NCBI GenBank assembly: GCA_009781325.1
Contig: WQYJ01000062.1
Coordinates: 1-10,171 of the forward strand
Length of the DNA: 10,171 nt
DNA from: Propionibacteriaceae bacterium
GTDB taxonomy: Bacteria > Actinomycetota > Actinomycetes > Propionibacteriales > Propionibacteriaceae
Direction of reading: 5' to 3'
The position numbers and the translations under genes are program-made. Below are positions 1 through 5,339 of this stretch, piece by piece. Position 1 is the stretch's first letter. Every line of letters starts with the position of its first letter. The notes beneath the pieces were generated by a model that worked only from the letters and a program-made list of their open reading frames with translations, was not told where the DNA came from and searched no databases.

Positions 1-196
1 ACCCACCAGTAAGCTGCAACTTGTCCGCCCCCGGCGAACCTTGAGGCACTTCGGTGACTGTCATCGCGTTAGCCACTCTCGCAGCAAGCCTCAGTGGTGG
101 GGACTGTGATGGACTCGCCTGGCTCAGTGCTGCGATACCCCCCACTACCAAACATGAAACCAACAGAATAACAATGCCATGTGTCGTTCGACGCAT
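1..196 (-). CDS. Secreted protein, N-terminal fragment (runs off left edge)
   Basis: An open frame of 65 codons reads leftward from an ATG at 196-194 to the window edge with no stop. A strong ribosome binding site, AGGAGG, lies 7 nt before the ATG. The first residues, MRRTTHGIVILLVSC followed by LVVGGIAALSQAS, form a typical export signal: two arginines, a hydrophobic core of about 17 residues and a small-residue cleavage site near ALSQA/S (about residue 27). LVSC at residues 12-15 also fits a lipobox. However, the hydrophobic stretch continues past the cysteine, so ordinary Sec cleavage seems likelier than lipidation. The visible mature part (residues 28-65) is Ser/Pro/Gly-rich at first and shows no family I recognise. 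Function is unknown; it is probably exported or cell-envelope associated. Confidence 0.75.
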   Translation of the reverse strand, partial: MRRTTHGIVILLVSCLVVGGIAALSQASPSQSPPLRLAARVANAMTVTEVPQGSPGADKLQLTGG

Positions 197-253
197 ACCC
201 AAACCTCCTTGTTTGCGATGTTTCAAACTCCCCGGACCCCCGATTGAAAACAC

Positions 254-286
254 TATCGTTTTCGATAACGAGGCAACGTTATACCA
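254..286 (-). promoter_or_regulatory. Candidate extended -10 promoter with adjacent palindrome, for the left-edge gene
   Basis: Read on the minus strand, TGGTATAAC (286-278) matches an extended -10 (TGnTATAAT-like). No good -35 is visible 17 nt upstream. Just downstream, TATCG-TTTT-CGATA (254-267) is a perfect 5-bp inverted repeat, and the overlapping GAAAAC/GTTTTC pair (246-251 / 258-263) gives a second symmetry. It lies between the promoter candidate and the start codon at 196, where a repressor operator or leader hairpin would fit. This is inference from position and sequence only. Confidence 0.3.
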
Positions 287-357
287 CTTCCATGGCTGAA
301 TAGCATTTGTCTTACCTTGTGAGAAGATGATTTTGGGTCATGGGGCCTGGCCTGTGG

Positions 358-480
358 CCCCCGGTCATCCTACCGCCTGGCAGGACCCCCGGAAGGTGAC
401 GCGTGGACTTGGGTGAAGATCTTCCCACAGACCCTACGTCGGCTGCCGGGGGTCCTGCCTTCGGCAGGATGACCGGGGGT
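358..480. repeat. Paired REP / MITE-like element, copy A
   Basis: Two inverted copies of a roughly 34-bp GC-rich palindromic unit lie at 358-392 and 446-479, separated by 53 bp. Each unit has a CTGCC / GGCAG core stem with a 3-nt loop, framed by CCCCCGG ends. The left unit carries changes in its stem (CTACCG-CCT-GGCAG). The spacer (393-445) aligns with the spacer of copy C at 5251-5304, including the shared CTTGGGT-AAGA block. The pair plus spacer was therefore mobilised or copied as one unit of about 122 bp. No open reading frame, and no convincing target-site duplication, is seen. Confidence 0.75.
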
Positions 481-489
481 TGACGTGAT

Positions 490-529
490 AAAGGGGACGG
501 TCCTTTTTTATCAAAGGACCGTCCCCTTT
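490..529. repeat. Perfect 17-bp inverted repeat; possible terminator of tRNA-Glu
   Basis: AAAGGGGACGGTCCTTT (490-506) is exactly mirrored at 513-529 with a 6-nt loop. It lies 17 nt past the 3' end of tRNA-Glu on the same strand, so it could stop tRNA transcription. However, the 3' arm ends in only three T residues on either strand, which makes a classical intrinsic terminator doubtful. The GGGGACGGTCC core resembles palindromes I recall as dispersed in many bacterial genomes, some near Y1-type (RAYT) transposases. That link is from memory, and no transposase gene is present here. Confidence 0.7.
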
Positions 530-545
530 GTCGTGTGTCACAAAG

Positions 546-618
546 TAGCCCCGAAGGGATTCGAACCCTCGCTACCGCCGTGAGAGGGCGGCGTGCTAGA
601 CCGCTACACAACGGGGCC
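546..618 (-). tRNA. tRNA-Glu (anticodon CTC)
   Basis: A 73-nt gene folds into a standard cloverleaf. The acceptor stem is GGCCCCG / CGGGGCT, with a G1-U72 wobble as its first pair. The anticodon stem CCGCC / GGCGG closes the loop CTCTCAC, giving anticodon CTC. The T arm is GAGGG-TTCGAAT-CCCTT and the discriminator is A73. CCA is not encoded (CTTTG follows). It lies 98 nt beyond the stop codon of the large surface-protein gene on the same strand. I could not identify a convincing promoter in that gap. It decodes GAG and, in actinobacteria, is charged by GluRS (GltX). Confidence 0.97.
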
Positions 619-672
619 TTGCGCGAAACGCACGGGTTAGTCTAGCAGACATATCCAAGTGGTTGGTACTTC

Positions 673-700
673 ACTGGTTGCCAGCTAGGGCTTTTGCCCT
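673..700 (-). other. Two small hairpins between surface gene and tRNA-Glu
   Basis: On the minus strand AGGGC-AAAA-GCCCT (700-687) is followed by CTGG-CAA-CCAG (683-673). Both lie directly after the surface-protein stop codon. A GTGAGA/TCTCAC inverted repeat (707-720) overlaps that stop. There is no U-tract, so they are not a classical terminator; they may protect or process the mRNA 3' end. The GC-AAAA-GC loop resembles the mini-hairpins near 4894-5080. Confidence 0.3.
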
Positions 701-716
701 TGTTAGGTGAGATTTC

Positions 717-3700
717 TCACCATATCTGGGTAAGCCAGGCGACAAATCCAGCGATGTACGCCTTCCATGTCAGTGAGATACCGCCAGTCTCCACAACTGG
801 GATGCCAGTATAGGTGACTGTCACACGCGAGTTTGCAGGTGCAACTTCCATGTCGTCGAATTCCATTGCCTCGACCTCAGCGATATCCACATCGAAGCCA
901 GCGACATCTGGGGACGGCACTGCGGCGACGATACCGTCGGCGGTGTACGTGGTGTATCCGGTGACTTCATCTCGGTCCATCAGCCATTCGATCTGCTGTA
1001 CGACATCCTTCGGAGTCAGATCCCCGGCACCCTGATAGTGAACAGTACGGTTGGTGATGACCCACTCGATGGTGTGATGGTGAGCCATGTGTACGTAGAT
1101 CACCTGATCGACACCGGTGTTCGCATCGTAGGCATCAACATTGTCAATCGAGACCAGATCGAAACCACGAGCCATCTCCACCTTCGCATCTGCATCGGTG
1201 AAATTGACTGCTTCGTACGGGAATCCAGTCAGCCTGTACGGTGCCCCAGACTTCGTGGGAATCACTGCACCATTGGCGTCGTTATCCAAGTAGACCACAT
1301 TGATGTACTGAGCCAGCGGAGAGTAGGTGACGTTAACCGTTGAGTTGACTGGCTTAACAAGGACCAGACCGGCGGCGGCTACTGCGGCTACTTCTGCCCG
1401 ATCGGGAGAGTACCCTGCAACACTAGGTGAGGGCAGTGCTGGATAGCCATTGGTATCGGTGTACGTAATCGCACCGTTGGCGAGGTCTGTATCGACAGCC
1501 CAGGTGAGAGTCTGTGTCACATCCGTAGGCGTATGCACACCAGCTCCCGCATAATGAATCAGACGCGAGGTGTCAAGCGTACTGCCTTGATGAATGTGAC
1601 GCAGGTGCACCGTGATGGTCTGGTTGGTTGCGCCATCAGTATCGTAGACATCGACATTGTCAATCGAATTCAGCCTGTAGCCGACTGGAATCCCATCGGC
1701 AGCCATAGCTTCGGTAAAGCCCACCGCTTCATAAGGATTACCTGTCAGCGTCGCGGCAAAGCCTGCTGTGGGGGGAACTAGCGCCCCGGCGGCATCATCA
1801 TCAACGAAGACGATGTCCACCGACTGCGGAATCGGGGTCAGGGTCACCGTGACAGATGTGTTGGAAGGACGTGTGGAACTCACTGGCGTTGCTGCGGTAG
1901 CAGGAATGGATGCCGGTGAGGTGGTGTATCCGGCCACAACCGTGGTGGTTAGTGCAGGGTACCCCTTCGTACTCCAGTATGTCGATGCCCCAGTGATGTT
2001 GTTCGTGGAAATCTCCCAGGTGAGCTCCTGAGTCTGGGTGGCAGGGGTACGGCTCCCAGCTCCGGTGTAGGTGATCGTACGTGTTGTCGTCATCTCGCTC
2101 GGTGAGAACCCTTGAGCTAGGTGGACCACGATGATCTGGGTGACAGCGGGATCGAAGAAGTCAAAGTTGTTCATCAACACGAAGTCGTAACCGGCGGGGA
2201 CACCTGCGCGAGCCATGGCTTCGGTGAAGTTCACCAAGTCATAGGGGTTGCCGGACAAGGTGGCGTTGAACCCTGCCACTGGTGTTACGGCAGCCGCTGC
2301 ATCATCATCGAAGAACTCCACGGCAATGGTCTGCACGATCGGGGTCAAGGTGACATTCACCGTGGTATCGCTTGGCCTGGTTGGTGTCGATGCCGTCGCT
2401 GAGGTTGCCGGGATCGTCGCCGGAGACGAGGTGTAACCCACAACAGTTTGCGTCGTGAGGCCTGGATATCCGACAGCACTCGAGTAGGTCGATACACCGG
2501 TGACGTTATTCGTCGAAATATCCCAGGTGATCTGCTGAGTATCATTAGCAGGAGTACGGCTCGCAGCACCGGTGTAGGTGATTGTACGGGTCGTGGTCAT
2601 CGTGTTGTCAGAATAACCTTGCTTCAGATGCACAGTGATGGTTTGTGTGGCTGCGGGATCAAAGGCATCGAAGTTATTCATGGACACGAACTCGTACCCA
2701 TCGGGAACCCCTCCCAAAGCCATGGCTTCAGTGAAGTTCACCGAGTCGTAGGGGTCCCCGGTCAAGGTGGTGGCGAAGCCTGCGCGAGGTGTGACTTCTG
2801 CCCCTGCTGCATCGTCATCAACGAACTTGATGTTGATAGTCTGCGGAATCGGTGTCAGGGTTACCCGAACGGTGGAATTGGTCGGCAAAACAGTTGAGTA
2901 GCTAACAGGATCGGTGGCAGGGATAGTTGTTGGGGATGTGGTGTAACCAACCACTGTCTGTGTCGTCACTTCCGCGTAACCCTTAGCCGCTGCATAGGTT
3001 TTTGCGCCTGTGCTCTGGTTCGTTGTGACAACCCACGCCTGTTCCTGGATTGTGTCAGCCGGGGTACGGCTGCCAGCACCGGTGTAGGTGATGGTCCGCT
3101 TGGTGACCAAATCGTTTGTTGTGATCTCTGGAGTGACATGGACGCGGATTGTTTGTGCAGGTCCTGTTTCATACTTCGGGATGTTGTCGACGCTGACGTA
3201 CATGTATCCCGCAGGAACTCCAGCCTTAGCATCATCCACGGTGAATCCGACCTCGTCACCAGCAATGCCTGTGATAGAGGTGGGTGCACCAGGCTTGGCT
3301 GCAACTTCTACTTGACCATTGGCATCATCGACATACTTGATTGCTATGGTCCGGATTTCTGATGGAGAGTAGAGGCGTTCCTGGAAGGCTAAGGTTACTG
3401 ACTGGCCTGCTCCCATGGAGCGAGGGGTGGTGCTGTAAACCGCACTAGTGTCGGTCCCATTGATGAGAATGGTTCCCGGTGCAACATCATTGGGTGACAC
3501 AAAGTCTGGAAGACCGCGTCGACCGTTTTCCCTCGCAATGTCCCAGTCACCAACGAGCATCTGGTCTCCATCGAGCATGTCGAGGTAGAGGCGGAAGTCA
3601 GAGTTTTCAATGTACGCAGAGTCTTGGCCGCCTGCGTGGATCGGAATAGAGTCATTACTATTCAGCATCGTATCAACCAGAGCAGAAAACCCAATACTGT

Positions 3701-4307
3701 TAATCGCTGAAGCACCAGTGTTTGTCAGCGTGACGTGGTGGATAAGCCGACCATCGCTAGTGATATCAAGGATCTCGGTGTACTTCAGTGTCCTGGAGAG
3801 CTGCGACAGTCGGACTTCGCCAACAACGGCAACAGCGAGGGAACCCTGCTGGGACTTCGTCCAAAAGCTGAAGGAACTTGGATCTAGAATCATGATCCAG
3901 CTAGTGCCGTTAGAGTCGGTATACCACATGTCGGATGTACTGCCCATACCTTCATTGAAGACATAGGTCCATTCTTCGCCATTGCTCGCGACTGAGTTGG
4001 CGACGAGAAGTCCCGGAGCCGATGTGAGATCGAAGTATCTCCGTGTCGGAACTAGAACTGAGGTCGTGTAGTCAATCCTGTTCCTGGTGAAGCTGAGTGT
4101 CCCAATACTGCTCCCGCGATCTGGTGTACCTCGGTTTGTCCACCCGGTAGCAACGGAGACGTTCGGGCTGCCGTCTGCATTCTTGGACGTCGAGGTGTAA
4201 CCCCAAGCGTCATCCGCAGAGTAAGCAGGCAGTGCTGTGGTTACCATCAGCAAGCCGCTCAATGCCAAAACTGTCAAGCCTTTGACGGCACCAGAGAAAG
4301 AACGCAT
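717..4307 (-). CDS. Secreted surface protein with five MucBP/Mub-B2-like repeats (putative adhesin)
   Basis: This 1196-residue protein starts with a clear Sec signal peptide (residues 1-30: basic start, core LTVLALSGLLMV, cleavage near AYS/A). The start is supported by AGGA 6 nt before the ATG. Residues about 31-320 form a unique N-terminal region of unrecognised family, probably beta-rich. Residues about 321-1169 hold five repeats of 169-172 residues. Each has a first half with FVDDDAAGA, TGNPYE, FTEAMA and VPAGY motifs, resembling a MucBP-type domain. The second half, with TTTRTITYTGAGSRTP, TW, TG-TY, GYPALT, VAGY and VTLTPI motifs, resembles Mub B2-like domains. Such proteins bind mucin or host glycans in lactobacilli; binding here is inferred. 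The C-terminus (VVETGG, then a roughly 20-residue aromatic, hydrophobic end in WLTQIW) has no canonical LPXTG and no basic tail. How it is held at the surface is unclear. Confidence 0.92.
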   Translation of the reverse strand: MRSFSGAVKGLTVLALSGLLMVTTALPAYSADDAWGYTSTSKNADGSPNVSVATGWTNRGTPDRGSSIGTLSFTRNRIDYTTSVLVPTRRYFDLTSAPGLLVANSVASNGEEWTYVFNEGMGSTSDMWYTDSNGTSWIMILDPSSFSFWTKSQQGSLAVAVVGEVRLSQLSRTLKYTEILDITSDGRLIHHVTLTNTGASAINSIGFSALVDTMLNSNDSIPIHAGGQDSAYIENSDFRLYLDMLDGDQMLVGDWDIARENGRRGLPDFVSPNDVAPGTILINGTDTSAVYSTTPRSMGAGQSVTLAFQERLYSPSEIRTIAIKYVDDANGQVEVAAKPGAPTSITGIAGDEVGFTVDDAKAGVPAGYMYVSVDNIPKYETGPAQTIRVHVTPEITTNDLVTKRTITYTGAGSRTPADTIQEQAWVVTTNQSTGAKTYAAAKGYAEVTTQTVVGYTTSPTTIPATDPVSYSTVLPTNSTVRVTLTPIPQTINIKFVDDDAAGAEVTPRAGFATTLTGDPYDSVNFTEAMALGGVPDGYEFVSMNNFDAFDPAATQTITVHLKQGYSDNTMTTTRTITYTGAASRTPANDTQQITWDISTNNVTGVSTYSSAVGYPGLTTQTVVGYTSSPATIPATSATASTPTRPSDTTVNVTLTPIVQTIAVEFFDDDAAAAVTPVAGFNATLSGNPYDLVNFTEAMARAGVPAGYDFVLMNNFDFFDPAVTQIIVVHLAQGFSPSEMTTTRTITYTGAGSRTPATQTQELTWEISTNNITGASTYWSTKGYPALTTTVVAGYTTSPASIPATAATPVSSTRPSNTSVTVTLTPIPQSVDIVFVDDDAAGALVPPTAGFAATLTGNPYEAVGFTEAMAADGIPVGYRLNSIDNVDVYDTDGATNQTITVHLRHIHQGSTLDTSRLIHYAGAGVHTPTDVTQTLTWAVDTDLANGAITYTDTNGYPALPSPSVAGYSPDRAEVAAVAAAGLVLVKPVNSTVNVTYSPLAQYINVVYLDNDANGAVIPTKSGAPYRLTGFPYEAVNFTDADAKVEMARGFDLVSIDNVDAYDANTGVDQVIYVHMAHHHTIEWVITNRTVHYQGAGDLTPKDVVQQIEWLMDRDEVTGYTTYTADGIVAAVPSPDVAGFDVDIAEVEAMEFDDMEVAPANSRVTVTYTGIPVVETGGISLTWKAYIAGFVAWLTQIW
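801..3347 (-). repeat. Five tandem coding repeats of about 510 bp
   Basis: Within the surface gene the repeat units fall approximately at 2838-3347, 2328-2837, 1821-2327, 1305-1820 and 801-1304 (first to fifth in protein order). They begin at the motifs IAIKYVDD, INIKFVDDD, IAVEFFDDD, VDIVFVDDD and INVVYLDND. Units two, three and four are most alike, suggesting recent duplication. Units one and five are more diverged, as is usual for the edges of a tandem array. Boundaries are judged from protein motifs and are uncertain by a few residues. Such arrays are prone to copy-number change by recombination. Confidence 0.88.
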
Positions 4308-4360
4308 GTCGTATCCTGTCTTGGAAACATGCAGCCACGTGGATGCGCGTCTCCAATATC

Positions 4361-4388
4361 TATCTAGGTAATATTGCTGCTACGCCAA
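4361..4388 (-). promoter_or_regulatory. Candidate promoter of the surface-protein gene
   Basis: On the minus strand TTGGCG (4388-4383) and TAGATA (4366-4361) are separated by 16 nt, a fair match to a housekeeping -35/-10 pair. It lies 54 nt upstream of the surface-protein ATG, leaving a short leader that ends in AGGATACGAC before the ATG. Further upstream, 4389-4574 shows no gene or clear element. The assignment rests on motif match and position only. Confidence 0.35.
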
Positions 4389-4574
4389 ATGGTCCCTCTT
4401 TGACCAATTAGCGTCGCCCTTCCCCCTCCCCCTTGAGGTCATTTCTACCATGGACACAAGGGTTATTCAAGCTGATTGCACCGGTTACAGCCGATGTTGC
4501 TTCTCTGTGTTTACTATGTGAGATTTTTGCTATGTGATTAGGGGGGTTGTTAATGAGATTTCTAAGGCAGACAT

Positions 4575-4610
4575 ATCGGTGGATTCGGGCTTGAGCCTGA
4601 ATCCACCGAT
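4575..4610. repeat. 36-bp near-perfect inverted repeat
   Basis: ATCGGTGGATTC is mirrored by GAATCCACCGAT around an inner GGC-TTGA-GCC hairpin, with one mismatch in 16 pairs. The right arm (4594-4610) is also the left terminal repeat of the larger element described at 4594-4754. The left arm reappears in direct orientation at 4738-4758 with 20 of 21 bases identical. No T-tract follows, so it is more likely a repeat boundary than a terminator. Confidence 0.75.
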
Positions 4611-4754
4611 CCATGCCTACTACGCGACACTAGATGAGTGCGCTGGCTGCGTTGCCACCGCTCGGCAGGCGTCCAGCCTGCCTTCCCGGTGGTCGCCTTG
4701 CCAGCACACCCACCTAGTGCCGCTCGCTACGGCAGCGATCGGTGGATTCAGGCT
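4594..4754. mobile_element. 161-bp MITE-like element with 18-bp perfect terminal inverted repeats
   Basis: The ends AGCCTGAATCCACCGATC (4594-4611) and its exact reverse complement (4737-4754) frame 125 bp. The interior (4628-4719) is one long imperfect hairpin: CACTAG/CTAGTG, GCTGGC/GCCAGC, CCACCG/CGGTGG and GGCAGGC/GCCTGCC nest in the correct order around the loop GTCCA. There is no credible protein. Size, terminal repeats and non-coding content fit a miniature inverted-repeat element, or a locus for a highly folded small RNA. It lies immediately upstream of tRNA-Gln, and its right boundary touches the proposed -35 of that gene. Mobility is inferred from structure; no second full copy is in this window. 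Confidence 0.5.
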
Positions 4755-4783
4755 TGAGGAACAGGGGTGGATTCGGATAAGGT
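4754..4783 (+). promoter_or_regulatory. Candidate promoter of tRNA-Gln
   Basis: TTGAGG (4754-4759) and TAAGGT (4778-4783) are 18 nt apart and would start transcription about 16 nt before the mature tRNA. The -10 fits the TANNNT pattern common in actinobacteria. The TTGAG lies at the end of the repeated GGATTC-GGCTTGAG sequence, so the repeat element may supply the -35. Confidence 0.4.
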
Positions 4784-4805
4784 TAATCCTTGGTAAAACC
4801 ACCCA

Positions 4806-4877
4806 TGGGGTATGGGGTAATTGGCAGCCCAGCGGATTCTGGTTCCGTTAGTCTAGGTTCGAGTCCTAGTACCCCAA
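4806..4877 (+). tRNA. tRNA-Gln (anticodon CTG)
   Basis: A 72-nt cloverleaf with acceptor stem TGGGGTA / TACCCCA. The anticodon arm is GCGGA-TTCTGGT-TCCGT (one G-U pair), giving anticodon CTG. The T arm is a perfect CTAGG-TTCGAGT-CCTAG. The U1-A72 first pair is the feature by which the amidotransferase GatCAB recognises tRNA-Gln in bacteria that make Gln-tRNA from Glu-tRNA. The discriminator is A73 and CCA is not encoded. It is transcribed toward the convergent ilvE-cimA operon, and a strong bidirectional terminator follows 50 nt later. Confidence 0.96.
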
Positions 4878-4893
4878 CACAAGCCGAGCGCAC

Positions 4894-4912
4894 CGGAAAG
4901 CAAAGCTTTCCG
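4894..4912. repeat. Mini-hairpin CGGAAAGC-AAA-GCTTTCCG
   Basis: Perfect 8-bp arms around a three-base AAA loop lie 17 nt past tRNA-Gln. The innermost 7 bases, GCAAAGC, recur as the tip of the hairpins at 5023-5039 and 5066-5080, and as GCGAAGC at 4977-4997. It may act as a tRNA 3' boundary or as one member of a small-hairpin repeat family. Confidence 0.7.
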
Positions 4913-4913
4913 A

Positions 4914-4975
4914 CCCCGTAGAGAACAAAAAAAGCCCAAAATGCTCGCATTTTGGCTTTTTTGTTCTCTACGGGG
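4914..4975. terminator. Bidirectional rho-independent terminator (tRNA-Gln / operon end)
   Basis: The core GCC(C)AAAATGC-TC-GCATTTTGGC is preceded by A7 (4927-4933) and followed by T6 (4957-4962), so each strand gives a GC-bearing stem followed by a U-run. Outside this, CCCCGTAGAGAAC and GTTCTCTACGGGG (4914-4926 / 4963-4975) extend the inverted repeat to about 29 bp per arm, with only two unpaired extra bases. It lies between tRNA-Gln (plus) and the ilvE-cimA-FAH-CPBP operon (minus), where converging transcripts would meet, and can serve both. Confidence 0.88.
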
Positions 4976-4976
4976 G

Positions 4977-4997
4977 GCGGGAAGCGAAGCTTCCCGC
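4977..4997. repeat. Mini-hairpin GCGGGAAGC-GAA-GCTTCCCGC
   Basis: Perfect 9-bp arms surround a GAA loop. Its tip, GCGAAGC, is the sequence known from structural work to form an exceptionally stable DNA mini-hairpin. It immediately follows the bidirectional terminator and belongs with the GCAAAGC-tipped hairpins on either side. Confidence 0.7.
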
Positions 4998-5015
4998 TGC
5001 CGAGGCTCAGGCCGG

Positions 5016-5092
5016 GGTTGGAGGGGTGCAAAGCACCCCGGAACACCCCAACGGGTGAGGTTGGAGCGGGCAAAGCCCGCGGAACACCCCAA
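5016..5092. repeat. Two direct-repeat units with shared flanks and different hairpin stems
   Basis: Unit 1 (5016-5051) and unit 2 (5059-5092) both begin GGTTGGAG and end GGAACACCCCAA, with a period of 43 bp. Between these identical flanks each carries a perfect hairpin of different sequence: GGGGTGC-AAA-GCACCCC (5023-5039) and GCGGGC-AAA-GCCCGC (5066-5080). The flanks can also pair (TTGG with CCAA), giving a second stem outside an asymmetric internal loop. Stem bases differ in both arms together while the loop and flanks are kept, which suggests that structure is conserved. No function is known to me. Confidence 0.75.
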
Positions 5093-5130
5093 TGATGAGC
5101 AAGAAGAAATACAACCCCCCAAAAAACTAG

Positions 5131-5206
5131 CTCTTGGTCAAGAAACACCACCACAGTCCCTACATCAGCCGCCGGGGGTCCTGCCTGCGGCAGGATGACC
5201 GGAGGT
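5131..5206. repeat. Paired REP element, copy B (left half missing)
   Basis: CTCTTGGTCAAGAAAC and CACAGTCCCTAC (5131-5163) match the spacer of copies A and C. They are followed at 5172-5206 by the right-hand palindromic unit (GTCCTGCC-TGC-GGCAGGATGACC). The left palindromic unit is absent; instead an A/C-rich stretch (5100-5130) without recognisable features precedes it. It lies only 11 bp before copy C, so this is a truncated tandem copy. Confidence 0.7.
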
Positions 5207-5217
5207 GACAAACCCAA

Positions 5218-5339
5218 CCCCCGTCATCCTGCCGAAGGCAGGACCCCCGGAAATTAACGTATGGTCTTGGGTAAAGAACTGTACAACAGTCCATACAATA
5301 GCCGCCGGGGGTCCTGCCTGCGGCAGGATGACCGGGGGT
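5218..5339. repeat. Paired REP / MITE-like element, copy C
   Basis: Inverted palindromic units at 5218-5250 and 5305-5339 are almost exactly complementary to each other, and each forms its own hairpin (CTGCC/GGCAG core). The 54-bp spacer contains GTATGG / CCATAC (inverted) and the CTTGGGTAAAGA block shared with copy A. The whole 122 bp could fold as one long hairpin. Its right edge coincides with the stop codon of the CPBP protease gene, so it is the first structure met by transcripts leaving the operon and may stabilise or end that mRNA. Confidence 0.78.

Noticed and set aside
2448..2897. 149-codon plus-strand open frame opposite the surface gene, and similar frames at 814-2436
   Set aside because: Antisense shadows of the repeated adhesin coding sequence.
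700..4563. Similar TTGTTA-GAGATTTCT stretches at about 700-717 and 4547-4563
   Set aside because: Short and imperfect; not enough to claim duplicated insertion boundaries.
645..4577. 11-bp direct repeat GCAGACATATC at 645-655 and 4567-4577 flanking the surface gene as possible att sites
   Set aside because: Matches of this length are expected several times by chance in 10 kb, and no integrase or tRNA-end duplication is present.
4534..4851. 105-codon plus-strand open frame across the palindromic element and tRNA-Gln
   Set aside because: It runs through inverted repeats and into the tRNA, with no ribosome binding site or recognisable protein features.
5016..5092. Short regularly spaced repeats as a CRISPR array
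   Set aside because: Only two units, with palindromic variable middles rather than unrelated spacers, and no cas genes.
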